From Nostoc sp. 'Peltigera membranacea cyanobiont' 210A (GTDB lineage: Bacteria > Cyanobacteriota > Cyanobacteriia > Cyanobacteriales > Nostocaceae), in assembly GCF_002246015.1 (NCBI RefSeq), contig NZ_NOLJ01000003.1, positions 156,297 through 200,897 on the forward strand: a stretch of DNA of 44,601 nt. The letters run 5' to 3'. The notes beneath the pieces are model-generated. The model ran no database searches. It saw only the letters and a list, made by a program, of their open reading frames with translations, and had not been told where the DNA came from. Of the stretch, positions 1-8,664 are shown one piece after another; position 1 is the first letter of the stretch, and the number at the start of each line of letters is the position of its first letter. The position numbers and the translations under genes are program-made.

Positions 1-393
1 AACCGCCCATGCTATAGCTTGTTAAGCACCCTTTCGGGTCATGCATGGGCGGTTCTGACAGTCGCTTTTAGTCCAGATGGTCAAATTTTGGCGACGGGTA
101 GTGATGATAACACGATTAAATTGTGGGAGGTAAACACTGGTCAGCTAATTAGCACACTTGTAGGCCATTCTTGGTCTGTGGTGGCTGTGGCTTTTACTGC
201 CGATGGTGAAACGCTCCTAAGTGCAAGTTGCGACAAAACAGTTAAACTTTGGAGGGTAAGCACAGCAGAAGAGATTGTTACTCTCTCTGGTCATGTAGAC
301 ACAGTATCTGCTGTTGCTGTGAGCAAAGTTACACAATTAATTGCAAGCGGCAGCCGGGACAAGACTATCAAACTGTGGCAGCTTGTAGAATAG
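1..393 (+). CDS. WD40-repeat protein, C-terminal part (5' end outside window)
   Basis: The frame is open from the first base of the window, so this is the 3' end of a longer gene; the TTG at 19 is unlikely to be the real start. The visible 130 residues hold about three WD40 blades, each with a GH dipeptide (SGHAWAV, VGHSWSV, SGHVDTV), an FSPDG-like turn and a closing D-x-x-IKLW or KLW motif. WD40 repeats form a beta-propeller that binds other proteins; the specific partner cannot be read. In filamentous cyanobacteria such C-terminal propellers are often fused to kinase, NTPase or caspase-like domains upstream, so function depends on sequence outside the window. The last blade ends five residues before the stop, so the propeller is probably complete at its C-terminus. 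Confidence 0.9.
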   Translation, partial: NRPCYSLLSTLSGHAWAVLTVAFSPDGQILATGSDDNTIKLWEVNTGQLISTLVGHSWSVVAVAFTADGETLLSASCDKTVKLWRVSTAEEIVTLSGHVDTVSAVAVSKVTQLIASGSRDKTIKLWQLVE

Positions 394-414
394 GACAATA
401 GCTAATTTGTAATA

Positions 415-714
415 TCAAGCGCTACCTGTAAAGGCAACTTCAGGAAATTTCAACTGAGCTTCTGCCATTGGACGGTTTCTGCCTTCCTCTTGCCAGTAGT
501 TAATCACTTCTGTTGCTTTGTTAAGCAACTCGACACGATCCAGGTCAGTAATCCAATGTTTGGACTCTAATTCCTTCTTTAACTCTTCCCAGGCATCATT
601 TCTGGGCCAAAAAAAGTACTTAGTCAAGGGACTGGTGCCTTTGCCTACAACTTGATCCACTGCGAGAGCAACGTTCTCGTCTAACCACAGAATTTTCAAA
701 ATAAACTTGGTCAA
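415..714 (-). CDS. 30S ribosomal protein PSRP-3 / Ycf65
   Basis: This 99-residue protein matches the plastid-specific ribosomal protein 3 (Ycf65) family by its characteristic [16 protein letters not shown] opening, the [18 protein letters not shown] core and the [16 protein letters not shown] helix. Family members are small-subunit ribosomal proteins of cyanobacteria and chloroplasts. The start codon is TTG at 712-714 on the minus strand. It is supported by a strong Shine-Dalgarno sequence (GGAGGTG) five bases upstream and by the conserved MTKF N-terminus. The gene stands alone, convergent with the WD40 gene 21 bases away. The C-terminus is short after the conserved block, normal for cyanobacterial members. 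Confidence 0.93.
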   Translation of the reverse strand: MTKFILKILWLDENVALAVDQVVGKGTSPLTKYFFWPRNDAWEELKKELESKHWITDLDRVELLNKATEVINYWQEEGRNRPMAEAQLKFPEVAFTGSA

Positions 715-850
715 TCACACCTCCGGGAATTTCCGGGCATTATTTAACAAGGATAGCGATCGCTTATTTTAACGCAATACCCTATCAAATGACCAAACAG
801 TAATTGGATTGGGCTAGCATAAGGTGTAGTCGGCGCTAAAAGAGATGCTT

Positions 851-1315
851 ATGACTGCTCAACTGCCCCAATCTCAAATAACATCTGGTTCAGATTTGTA
901 TGAGCAAGACTTTTACTTGTGGATTCAAACCACAGCAGAACTGCTCAAGCAAGGTCGGCTCACAGAACTGGATTTAGAGAATTTGATTGATGAAATTGAA
1001 ACAATGGGCAGGAGTGAAAAGAAAGCACTAAGAAGCAATTTGGAAGTGGTGCTGATGCATCTATTGAAGTATAAATATCAAGCCGAGAAGCGCTCTGGTA
1101 GTTGGCGAGCAACAATTCGGGAGCATCGCAAACGCCTCAGACAAGCTTTAGAAGAAAGTCCTAGCCTCAAACCATATTTTGATGAGGTTTTTGGGCTGTG
1201 TTATGACGATGCTAGACTCTTGGCTGCTGATGAAACTGAATTGCATTTGGCTACCTTCCCCGAACAATCTCCCTTCACGCCAGAGCAAGCCCTCGATCCT
1301 GATTTTTTACCTTAG
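851..1315 (+). CDS. DUF29 family protein, copy 1 of a tandem pair
   Basis: A 154-residue DUF29 protein. Family hallmarks are the N-terminal DLYEQDFYLWIQTTAELL segment, the acidic DLENLIDEIETMGRSEKKAL helix and the LLKYKYQ...SWRATIREHR segment. DUF29 proteins are very common in cyanobacteria and usually multicopy; their biochemical role is not established. I chose the ATG at 851 because AGAG lies six bases upstream and because the next gene starts with the same TAQLPQSQ sequence; an ATG two codons earlier (845) is possible. A closely similar copy follows 61 bases downstream in the same orientation, so this is a recent tandem duplication. The 3' ends are also nearly identical (SPFTPEQALDPDFLP). 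Confidence 0.88.
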   Translation: MTAQLPQSQITSGSDLYEQDFYLWIQTTAELLKQGRLTELDLENLIDEIETMGRSEKKALRSNLEVVLMHLLKYKYQAEKRSGSWRATIREHRKRLRQALEESPSLKPYFDEVFGLCYDDARLLAADETELHLATFPEQSPFTPEQALDPDFLP

Positions 1316-1376
1316 CCATAATCACACCTTGATTGAGAAGATTTTGCTGTTAATTTTGAATTCGGAGCGAAGCGAC

Positions 1377-1847
1377 GTGACTGCCCAACTGCCCCAATCT
1401 CAAACAACATCTGGTTCAGATTTGTACGAGCAAGACTTTTACCTGTGGATTCAAACCACGGCAGAACTGCTCAAGCAAAAGAATTTCACACAACTGGACT
1501 TAGACAACCTGATTGAAGAAATTGAAACGATGGGCAGAAGTGAAAAGCGGGCATTGGAGAGCAATCTGGAAGTCTTGCTGATGCATCTGCTCAAATATCA
1601 AATTCAAACTGAAAGGCGCTCAAAAAGTTGGCAGTACACAATTTTGGAACACCGCAGACGAGTCCAAAAAGCACTTCAGGAAAGTCCAAGTTTGAAACCT
1701 TACTTTGATCAGGTTTTTGACGAAAGCTATCAAACCGCTAGACGACTGGCTGTAATTGAAACTGGATTAGCGATCGCTATCTTCCCAGAAAAATCTCCCT
1801 TCACGCCAGAGCAAGCCCTCGACCCCGATTTTTTACCTGAGTCATGA
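1377..1847 (+). CDS. DUF29 family protein, copy 2 of a tandem pair
   Basis: This 156-residue DUF29 protein aligns end to end with the copy at 851-1315, differing mainly in the middle (KNFTQLDLDN, RSKSWQYTILEHRRRVQKAL). The start is taken as GTG at 1377, because translation from there reproduces the TAQLPQSQ beginning of copy 1. The same frame is open upstream to 1179 but that part overlaps copy 1 in another frame and has no family similarity. The DNA around both starts and both stops is also similar, so the repeat unit was the whole gene. Co-transcription with copy 1 is plausible because the gap is only 61 bases. The function of the family is unknown. Confidence 0.85.
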   Translation: MTAQLPQSQTTSGSDLYEQDFYLWIQTTAELLKQKNFTQLDLDNLIEEIETMGRSEKRALESNLEVLLMHLLKYQIQTERRSKSWQYTILEHRRRVQKALQESPSLKPYFDQVFDESYQTARRLAVIETGLAIAIFPEKSPFTPEQALDPDFLPES

Positions 1848-1891
1848 TCTCACGTTTTATGATGATGTAAAACTCTTTTGCTTCCTACCCC

Positions 1892-2707
1892 ATGACTCAA
1901 CCCACTTCTGTAAAAGCGATCGCTATTTTCGATATTGATGGCGTTGTGCGCGATGTTAGCGGTTCTTATCGCCGGGCGATCGCAGATACCGTAGAATATT
2001 TTACTACCCAAGCATATCGTCCAACCCCACTAGATATTGACCAGTTGAAGTCTGAAGGCGTGTGGAATAACGATTGGGAAGCATCGCAGGAATTAATTTT
2101 CCGCTACTTTGAAACCCAAGGACAGACGCGCGAACAACTGCAATTAGATTACAGTGCGATCGTTGCTTTTTTTCAATCGCGTTACCGCGGCCCAGACTCA
2201 AATAATTTTACTGGGTATATCTGTAATGAACCCTTATTATTACAACCTAGCTATTTAGAACAACTTACCCAAGCCGGCATTGCTTGGGGATTTTTTAGTG
2301 GTGCAACTCGTGCTTCCGCTAACTATGTCTTAGAAAAACGCCTGGGCTTGGAATCTCCAGTGTTGATTGCAATGGAAGATGCGCCAGGGAAACCTGACCC
2401 TACGGGACTTTTCGCTACAGTTCGTGAGTTAGATAATGGAATTGAGCAAAAATTAGCGATCGTGTATGTGGGAGATACGGTAGCAGATATGTATACCGTC
2501 GAGAAAGCGCGGAGTTTAGATTCTGCTCACACTTGGATTGGAGTGGGGGTTTTACCACCCCATGTGCAGGAAACAACAGCGCGTAGTGATGCTTACAGTG
2601 AGACACTAATAGCAGCAGGAGCAGCAGTAGTTTTGCGTAATGTGGAAGAATTGACTCCGAGGCAGATTCAAGAATTGGTGAGCTCATCTGCTCAAACTGT
2701 GTTCTAA
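1892..2707 (+). CDS. HAD-superfamily hydrolase, TIGR01548-like
   Basis: A 271-residue haloacid-dehalogenase-like hydrolase. Motif I is IFDIDGVVRD, with the two Asp residues of the nucleophile and acid/base pair near residues 14 and 16. Motif II is the Ser/Thr in FFSGATRAS, the motif III Lys is in EDAPGKPDPTG, and motif IV is VYVGDTVADM. The cap is of the alpha-helical C1 type. The sequence resembles the small HAD subfamily typical of cyanobacteria (TIGR01548). Members are predicted phosphatases, but I know of no settled substrate. The N-terminus contains a HIP1 site in the coding sequence (KAIAIFD). The gene stands between the DUF29 pair and the P450; a link to either is not evident. Confidence 0.85.
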   Translation: MTQPTSVKAIAIFDIDGVVRDVSGSYRRAIADTVEYFTTQAYRPTPLDIDQLKSEGVWNNDWEASQELIFRYFETQGQTREQLQLDYSAIVAFFQSRYRGPDSNNFTGYICNEPLLLQPSYLEQLTQAGIAWGFFSGATRASANYVLEKRLGLESPVLIAMEDAPGKPDPTGLFATVRELDNGIEQKLAIVYVGDTVADMYTVEKARSLDSAHTWIGVGVLPPHVQETTARSDAYSETLIAAGAAVVLRNVEELTPRQIQELVSSSAQTVF

Positions 2708-2781
2708 GATTAATCAAGCTGCGGGTGCATGAATGACTGGCTGATAACAATCTTGCTCCAATCATTGGGAAATTAATAAAA

Positions 2782-4170
2782 ATGTCTGCACTTAAACTGC
2801 CTAACGGCCCTCAAACTCACCCTTGGGTACAGATGTATCAATGGCTTACTAATCCCTTAGAATACATCGAAGACTGTGCTAAACGTTATGGTGATGTCTT
2901 CACCCTTCAGCTAGGAAAAAATGTTGCTCCTCAAGTTTTTATTAGCAATCCCCAGGCGATTGGGCAAATTTTTACTACAGATCCAAAACAGTTAGACTCT
3001 GGTGAGTCAGCAGGGATTCAAGCGCCTTTATTAGGACGCCAATCACTACTGGCGCTGGAAGGAAAGCCTCATCAGCGACAACGAAAGCTATTGACACCAC
3101 CCTTACATGGGGAACGAATGCTAGCTTATGGTGAATTAATCTGCGGTATCACTGAGCAAGTAACTAATCAGTGGCGGGTTGGAGAAAACTTTGCAGTTCT
3201 GTCATCAATGCAAGCAATCTCTTTCCAAGTAATTTTGAAGGCTGTATTTGGTCTAGAAGATGGGCCACGTTACGAGAAACTCCATGAATTCCTGATTGCA
3301 ATCCTGAATCCCAAAATCCCTATATTAAGAACAATTCTGCTTCTTTTCCCAGCAATGCGACAGGATTTAGGCGCGTGGAGCCCTTGGGGGAAATACTTGC
3401 GTTTACGGCAGCAAATCGATCAACTTATCTACGCCCAGATTCAAGAACGCAAAGCACAACCCGATCCATCTCGGACTGATATTCTATCTTTGATGATGGC
3501 TGCTCGTGATGAAGCCGGAGAGCCAATGACAGACTTGGAATTACGTGATGAACTGATGACTCTATTAGTCGCTGGTCATGAAACTACAGCAACTTCCTTA
3601 TCATGGGCGCTTTACTGGATTCATCATCAGCCACAGGTGCGGGAAAAACTGCTACAAGAATTAGATAAATTAGGTGAACAACCAGATCCAAACGTTATTT
3701 TCCGATTGCCTTATTTGAATGCTGTCTGTTCTGAAACCCTACGACTTTACCCAGTAGCGGTATCGGGACTAAATCGATTGGTCAAATCACCGCTACAAAT
3801 TGGGGAATACAACTTTGAGCCTGGTACTTTGCTGATTCCCTCTATTTATTTGACCCATCATCGAGAAGATTTATATCCACAGTCGAAGCAATTTAAGCCA
3901 GAGCGTTTTCTGGAACGGCAATTTTCTCCTTATGAGTATTTACCCTTTGGTGGCGGGAACCGTCGCTGTATTGGAATGGCATTTGCCTTGTTTGAGATGA
4001 AACTGGTGTTGGCAACAGTGCTGTCTCACTGGGAGATGGAACTGGCTGATAGCAAACCAGTGCAGCCAGTACGTAAGGGTTTGCTATTTAGCCCAGCAGG
4101 AGGTGTGCAAATGGTGGTGAAGGGGAGACACCAGCAAAATCAGGTAGTTCGAGAGACTAGTTTTGTTTAG
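2782..4170 (+). CDS. Cytochrome P450, CYP110-like
   Basis: A 462-residue, soluble, bacterial-type P450 without an N-terminal membrane anchor. The proline-rich start (KLPNGPQTHPW) is typical of the cyanobacterial CYP110 group. The I-helix oxygen-binding motif AGHETT is at residues 264-269, the K-helix ExxR (SETLRLYP) at about 318-321, and the heme-binding loop FGGGNRRCIG places the axial Cys at residue 396. Such enzymes need an external ferredoxin and reductase, neither encoded nearby. CYP110 members have been linked to fatty-acid and terpenoid oxidation, so a lipophilic substrate is a fair inference. A 2-oxoglutarate oxygenase-like gene follows in the same orientation 37 bases downstream, and a glycosyltransferase converges on it, suggesting a tailoring cassette. 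Confidence 0.93.
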   Translation: MSALKLPNGPQTHPWVQMYQWLTNPLEYIEDCAKRYGDVFTLQLGKNVAPQVFISNPQAIGQIFTTDPKQLDSGESAGIQAPLLGRQSLLALEGKPHQRQRKLLTPPLHGERMLAYGELICGITEQVTNQWRVGENFAVLSSMQAISFQVILKAVFGLEDGPRYEKLHEFLIAILNPKIPILRTILLLFPAMRQDLGAWSPWGKYLRLRQQIDQLIYAQIQERKAQPDPSRTDILSLMMAARDEAGEPMTDLELRDELMTLLVAGHETTATSLSWALYWIHHQPQVREKLLQELDKLGEQPDPNVIFRLPYLNAVCSETLRLYPVAVSGLNRLVKSPLQIGEYNFEPGTLLIPSIYLTHHREDLYPQSKQFKPERFLERQFSPYEYLPFGGGNRRCIGMAFALFEMKLVLATVLSHWEMELADSKPVQPVRKGLLFSPAGGVQMVVKGRHQQNQVVRETSFV

Positions 4171-4207
4171 AAAGTTTGAGAATGCGATCGCCAGGGAGGC
4201 ATTTACC

Positions 4208-4981
4208 ATGAAAGATGTTGCAAGTCTAGTAGATGAAATTATTACAGGAAAAGGTTATGTCCTGATTCCTGAAGTGTTAAATCCAACACAGGCACAAGAA
4301 GCGCGATCGCTTGTTTTACAACTAGCCGAAAAGGAGAAACTGCAAGGAAAAGTTTTGCTTGACGACCAAAGAGAACGAGTCTATGGCTTAGTCTACAAAG
4401 GGGAAATCTTCGAGTTGATGGTGCAGCATCCAATAGTGATCGCAGTCATTGAAGCCATTTTGGGTAGTGATGTGACTCTCGGTGGTTTCTCGGCTCATAT
4501 CCTCAACTCTGGTGCAACAAATATGGGAGTACACGTAGACTATCCTTATTGGACTATGAAGCCGCCATTTCCAGCTTATCCTGTGATGGAGATTCAAGTA
4601 ATTTGGATGGTTGAAGATTTCACGCAGGAGAATGGTGCCCCTGTTTTCGCTCCAGATAGTCAGAAGCTTTGCAGCCCACCTGACTTAGTGCAATTTTCAA
4701 AAACGGGTGAAAAAGTAACTGGCAAGGCTGGTTCTGTGGTGATTTCCCACGGTCTTTGTTGGCATGATACCTCTGTTAATTCTACTGACCAACCAAGAGT
4801 GTCAATCCTTGGTAACTATGCTCCTAAGTATGTTCGTCCCCTTGAAAACCCATTGCATGATATGCAGCAGGAAGTTTTAGATCGTGCCAGTCCAAAGCTT
4901 AAACAGCTACTTGGGTACGAATTTAAGTCAGCCCTTTATAAGGATGTCAAAAGAATCCGTGCCGGAAATTGGAACGACTAG
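4208..4981 (+). CDS. Phytanoyl-CoA dioxygenase-like Fe(II)/2-oxoglutarate oxygenase
   Basis: A 257-residue PhyH-family protein with a double-stranded beta-helix. The iron ligands can be assigned as H109 and D111 (GVHVDYPYW) and H186 (LCWHDTSVN). R197 (QPRVS) is the likely 2-oxoglutarate binder: the 11-residue spacing from distal His to Arg is the same as in human PHYH. The enzyme should hydroxylate an unactivated carbon using O2 and 2-oxoglutarate; the substrate is unknown. The start is ATG 4208, which has AGGGAGG eight bases upstream; an in-frame TTG at 4163 would overlap the P450 gene and has no ribosome binding site. It is very likely co-transcribed with the P450. Confidence 0.88.
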   Translation: MKDVASLVDEIITGKGYVLIPEVLNPTQAQEARSLVLQLAEKEKLQGKVLLDDQRERVYGLVYKGEIFELMVQHPIVIAVIEAILGSDVTLGGFSAHILNSGATNMGVHVDYPYWTMKPPFPAYPVMEIQVIWMVEDFTQENGAPVFAPDSQKLCSPPDLVQFSKTGEKVTGKAGSVVISHGLCWHDTSVNSTDQPRVSILGNYAPKYVRPLENPLHDMQQEVLDRASPKLKQLLGYEFKSALYKDVKRIRAGNWND

Positions 4982-5027
4982 TCAAAAAAAATGCTGAAAA
5001 TATCTTAAAAGTTGTTTTAGACATTTC

Positions 5028-6299
5028 CTAAGAAACAACAGGCTTTCCTGTAGATACGGCCTGTTCCACAATATCAATGGCTCGACTCACGCCACCGGTT
5101 CGCTGAATCGCCTCTTGTAACCTAACTGCATTTTTTTTATAAGAATCTTCCGTCAACACCTTTTGTACAGCATTTCGCAATCTGGGAACAGTCAAGCGAG
5201 CCAGCGGCACCAATTCACCAGCACCAGCCCAAACTATACGTGCTGCTACTCCTGGCTGGTCATTAGCAATTGGTATTGCTACCATTGGTACCCCATTGTT
5301 TAGGGACTCTAAAGTAGTATTCATACCTGCGTGAGTAATGGTGAGAGACGCTTTTTTAAGCAATTCCAATTGGGGTGCATAACCAACAACCAGAGGATTT
5401 CCCGGCAAACTTCCCAGAGACTCTGGAGTTGCAGAACCACCTAACGAAATCACTAGTTGGGCATCCAAATCATTACAAGCTTCGGCAATAGATTTAAAAA
5501 TTCCCAATAGGCGATTTTGTAAAGTCCCCATTGAGGCGTAAATAAATGGTTGTCCGGTCAATTTTTCATCAGGAAAATCAGGAAGCTCCCGACCAGTTGG
5601 ACTATGATAAGGGCCTGTAAAATGGAAGCACTGAGGTAAATTTTCCCTTGGGAATTCCAATTGGGACGGCTGTTGACTAATCTGAGCTAGTTGGGAATAG
5701 CGATCGTTAGAGCTAAACTGTGGGGGCAATTTCCACTCTTGGCGATACTGATTGATCACCTCTGTAATGGGTTTTACGGTGCGAATCAGCAATGTATAGC
5801 CGGCTCGGTTACGTAATCGCGCCCACCAAGCTGGATTGTAGCCCCAGGTTTTAAAATAAGGTGGGACGCTCGGTTCTCGATTCAGTACCACAGCACTACA
5901 AACTGTAATAAAAGGAATGCCCAGAAATTCTGCAACAGAACCTCCCTCTGGTGAAACTTGATCTACTAAAAGTGCTTCCACACCTGCTTTTTTCACTGCT
6001 GTTGGTGCATCTCTGAGCATAACAGCCGCCTGATCTTTGAGGAAGTTGACGGTATATTGCAGTGCGGCGAGTCCACTCAGTTTACCTAACTGAGTTATCG
6101 ATTCAGCGATCGCTCCATTCGGAAATTCAGACTCACCAACGCCCCGAAATTCTAAATCTGCCGCTAGTGTCTTGGATTTAGCATCAAGTATACCGAATAA
6201 GGTGACGCGATGACCCCGCTTTTGGAGTTCTTTACCCAAGGGAATCATAGTGTTGAGATGACCAGTTGTTGCTGGACAGATCAGCCCAAAATGAGTCAT
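5028..6299 (-). CDS. Family-1 (UGT/MGT-like) glycosyltransferase
   Basis: A 423-residue GT-B fold glycosyltransferase. The N-terminal domain begins with HFGLICPATTGHLNTMIPL, the acceptor-side glycine/His signature of family-1 enzymes. The C-terminal nucleotide-sugar domain holds PLVVGYAPQLELL and the THAGMNTTLESLNNGVP donor-binding motif. It resembles bacterial macrolide and carotenoid (CrtX-like) glucosyltransferases; the acceptor cannot be predicted from sequence. The ATG at 6299 fits the conserved N-terminus; 19 extra codons upstream to 6356 have no family similarity. Its 3' end faces the dioxygenase gene with a 46-base gap. This convergence makes a shared pathway possible but not certain, because the two transcription units are separate. 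Confidence 0.88.
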   Translation of the reverse strand: MTHFGLICPATTGHLNTMIPLGKELQKRGHRVTLFGILDAKSKTLAADLEFRGVGESEFPNGAIAESITQLGKLSGLAALQYTVNFLKDQAAVMLRDAPTAVKKAGVEALLVDQVSPEGGSVAEFLGIPFITVCSAVVLNREPSVPPYFKTWGYNPAWWARLRNRAGYTLLIRTVKPITEVINQYRQEWKLPPQFSSNDRYSQLAQISQQPSQLEFPRENLPQCFHFTGPYHSPTGRELPDFPDEKLTGQPFIYASMGTLQNRLLGIFKSIAEACNDLDAQLVISLGGSATPESLGSLPGNPLVVGYAPQLELLKKASLTITHAGMNTTLESLNNGVPMVAIPIANDQPGVAARIVWAGAGELVPLARLTVPRLRNAVQKVLTEDSYKKNAVRLQEAIQRTGGVSRAIDIVEQAVSTGKPVVS

Positions 6300-6391
6300 A
6301 AATGCTGTTTCTGTATATTTACAATGATGTATACCAGAAAACAGGTAGATAGGCAAAGAAAAGGAATTTTTGTTGAGTTAGAAAGAAGTAC

Positions 6392-7195
6392 CTACTGGAT
6401 TTTCAAGAACTTATCTAAAGCTGTAACTAGGCTGGGAGGCCAACGGCGGATATTTTTTACCCAGTCAATATCCTTATAGCGGCTATCAAGTCCATAAGCT
6501 GCTACCCAGTTGCTTTCGGCTTCACCTTGTTCTCCATTCACCCAATATGCAGCTGTGAGGGCGGCACGCACATCAGCAAATTTGGAGTATTTACGGGCAA
6601 TATTTCGCATCTCACGGATTGCTTGCTCTTTTTGACCTGTTTCATAAAGAGCGAGAGCGTAGTTAGCACGGGCGAAGGCAAAATTTGGGGCTATCTCATT
6701 AGATTTTTTGTAGTCTGCGATCGCATCTGACCATTTTCCCAAACCTGCTGTGGCATTGCCGCGATTGTTATATGCCATCGCATCTTTAGGATCGAGTTCT
6801 AGAACACGATTATAATCTGCGATCGCATCGTCCCATTTTCCCATCCCTTCCAACGCCGCGCCCCGATTCAAATATGGATCGGTGACATTTGGCGCTAGTT
6901 CTATGGCTTTGTTATAATCTGCGATCGCCTCTTGTAACTTATTCTGGCTCACCCGCGAATTTCCCCGGTTACTCCACGCCCCGGCATTCGTGGGAAATTG
7001 CTCAATAATCTTTGTCCAGTAAGTTTCAGCCGTCGCAAAATCACCTTGATTCGTCGCTATAAACGCTTGATTTGCCCACTCATCACCTTGTTTTAACTGT
7101 TCTTGAGTAATGGGCGGCTGAGATTGTGCCATCACTGGTGTGCCCCAGCCAAACACAACTAACAGACTGAGAAAAATACCAATCAACTTAATCAT
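6392..7195 (-). CDS. Exported TPR-repeat protein
   Basis: A 267-residue protein with a Sec-type signal peptide: a short KL start, a hydrophobic stretch (IGIFLSLLVVFGWG) and a PVMA cleavage site near residue 23. It should therefore act in the thylakoid lumen or periplasm. About five tetratricopeptide repeats follow, with the typical W-x-N-R-G-N / A-I-A-D-Y-N-K pattern and unit length of 34 residues (AWSNRGN, PYLNRGAA, AYNNRGNA). TPR domains hold protein partners; none can be named here. The C-terminus has a non-repeat tail (DIDWVKNIRRWPPSLVTALD). The gene lies 92 bases beyond the glycosyltransferase start and is probably its own unit. Confidence 0.85.
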   Translation of the reverse strand: MIKLIGIFLSLLVVFGWGTPVMAQSQPPITQEQLKQGDEWANQAFIATNQGDFATAETYWTKIIEQFPTNAGAWSNRGNSRVSQNKLQEAIADYNKAIELAPNVTDPYLNRGAALEGMGKWDDAIADYNRVLELDPKDAMAYNNRGNATAGLGKWSDAIADYKKSNEIAPNFAFARANYALALYETGQKEQAIREMRNIARKYSKFADVRAALTAAYWVNGEQGEAESNWVAAYGLDSRYKDIDWVKNIRRWPPSLVTALDKFLKIQ

Positions 7196-7219
7196 CTAAG
7201 TTTACCTAATTTGTTCTAT

Positions 7220-7240
7220 TGTCATTTGTCATTTGTCATT
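7220..7240. repeat. Heptamer tandem repeat (TGTCATT x3)
   Basis: Three exact copies of TGTCATT just upstream of the TPR gene start. Short tandem heptamers (STRR type) are a known feature of heterocystous cyanobacterial genomes. Confidence 0.85.
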
Positions 7241-7286
7241 GAGTATGGGGCAGAGGAATGGAGTTCAAAGGCTCATTTACGAGTAT

Positions 7287-7314
7287 CAATGCCCAATGCC
7301 CAATGCCTAATGCC
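7287..7314. repeat. Heptamer tandem repeat (CAATGCC, four units)
   Basis: Three CAATGCC units and one TAATGCC unit lie five bases beyond the ruvB stop codon. The same heptamer reappears near 11944 upstream of the GTPase gene. Confidence 0.85.
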
Positions 7315-7319
7315 CATAA

Positions 7320-8420
7320 TTACAATAATGACAACTGTTCATTAGGCGGTGTGAATCCCAAATGCTTATATGCAGCCTTTGTCGCCATCCTCCCACGATG
7401 AGTTCTAGTTAAATACCCAATCTGCATGAGGTAAGGTTCGTATACCTCTTCAATTGTTTGGGTATCTTCACCCGTTGCTGCTGCCATTGTTTCTAACCCC
7501 ACTGGCCCGCCGTTAAATTGTTCAATTATCACACTCAGCATCTGGCGGTCTGTCCAATCTAAACCGCAAGGATCTACTTGGAATAGTTGCAATGCCTCAG
7601 ATGCAATGTTTTCATTAATCTCCCCAGATATTTTTACTTCCGCATAATCACGTACCCGCTTCAGTAGCCTATTAGCAATACGTGGTGTTCCGCGTGAACG
7701 ACGGGCAATTTCTGTGGCACCATCTTCGGTAACGGGGGTTTTGAGTAATTGAGCGGTTCGCAGTACAATTTGAGTCAGTTCGTCAACTTCGTAAAATCGG
7801 AGTTTTTGAATTAAACCAAAGCGATCGCGCAGTGGCGAAGTTAAAGCACCCACACGAGTTGTAGCCCCTACTAGAGTAAACTTTGACAGTGGCAAACTTC
7901 TGATCCGAGCGCTGGAACCCTTACCAATTGTAATATCTAAGCGATAATCTTCCATTGCTGGATAGAGAATTTCCTCCGTCATCCGCGAGAGGCGATGAAT
8001 TTCATCCACAAATAAGATATCCCCTGGCTTGAGGTTCACTAGTAGCCCAACAATATCTCGTGGACGTTCTAAGGCTGGCGCACTGGTAATTTTGTAATTT
8101 ACCCCCATTTCCGATGCTAAAATCATTGCCATTGTGGTTTTGCCCAATCCCGGCGGCCCATACAGCAGCAAGTGATCCAGTACCTCACCACGAGACTTAG
8201 CTGCTTTAATGGCAATATCTAGCACATCCTTTAAATCTTTTTGCCCAATGTAATCAGCAAATCGGTGTGGTCGAATACCTTCTTCTTGCTGTTCTTGCTC
8301 ATCAATAGCAGCTTCAGGCTTCAAAATATTTTCTGTGGATGGTGCTTTCGCCGACTCTCGACGCTGCTTTGGTTCTCCGTTGGGTTCTGGAGGCTGTTTT
8401 TTCGAGGAGATTATCGCCAT
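7320..8420 (-). CDS. ruvB: Holliday junction branch-migration ATPase RuvB
   Basis: A 366-residue RuvB. It has the canonical [11 protein letters not shown] entry, Walker A (GPPGLGKTT), Walker B ([10 protein letters not shown]), sensor 1 (LVGATTR), the arginine finger region (SPLRDRFG) and the C-terminal winged helix ([25 protein letters not shown]). RuvB forms hexameric rings that drive branch migration with RuvA in recombination repair. The N-terminus has an extra 45-residue polar extension rich in Lys, Pro and Glu before the conserved core; such extensions are common in cyanobacterial RuvB. ruvA and ruvC are not adjacent, as usual for this phylum. The upstream region holds a 9-base tandem repeat rather than a clear promoter. 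Confidence 0.97.
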   Translation of the reverse strand: MAIISSKKQPPEPNGEPKQRRESAKAPSTENILKPEAAIDEQEQQEEGIRPHRFADYIGQKDLKDVLDIAIKAAKSRGEVLDHLLLYGPPGLGKTTMAMILASEMGVNYKITSAPALERPRDIVGLLVNLKPGDILFVDEIHRLSRMTEEILYPAMEDYRLDITIGKGSSARIRSLPLSKFTLVGATTRVGALTSPLRDRFGLIQKLRFYEVDELTQIVLRTAQLLKTPVTEDGATEIARRSRGTPRIANRLLKRVRDYAEVKISGEINENIASEALQLFQVDPCGLDWTDRQMLSVIIEQFNGGPVGLETMAAATGEDTQTIEEVYEPYLMQIGYLTRTHRGRMATKAAYKHLGFTPPNEQLSLL

Positions 8421-8463
8421 AATTCAGCTATCTACTTTTAAGGGACAAGGGAGTGGGGGAGTA

Positions 8464-8508
8464 GGGGAGGCAGGGGAGGCAGGGGAGGCAGGGGAGGCAG
8501 GGGAGGCA
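8464..8508. repeat. Tandem repeat, 9-base unit GGGGAGGCA x5
   Basis: Five exact copies of GGGGAGGCA in the region between ruvB and hisF. The unit is close to the GGGGAGCAG repeat found inside the giant kinase gene at about 31118-31153. Confidence 0.95.
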
Positions 8509-8664
8509 GGGTGACAAATTAGACCCTTGTCCCCAATTCTCCTTGTCCCCTTGTCCTCTTCTCCATGCCCCATACTCAATACCCATGAAAATTTTCGGTT
8601 GAGAATACCCGCGCCAATTTAAAATTTAAATTCCGGTCAATTACCCAGAAATACAAAAGTTATT

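Noticed and set aside
2415..2765. 116-codon minus-strand frame opposite the HAD hydrolase
   Set aside because: Fully overlapped by a well-supported gene and lacks protein-like features.
8464..8508. Possible CRISPR array
   Set aside because: The 9-base units are directly adjacent with no spacers; it is a simple tandem repeat.
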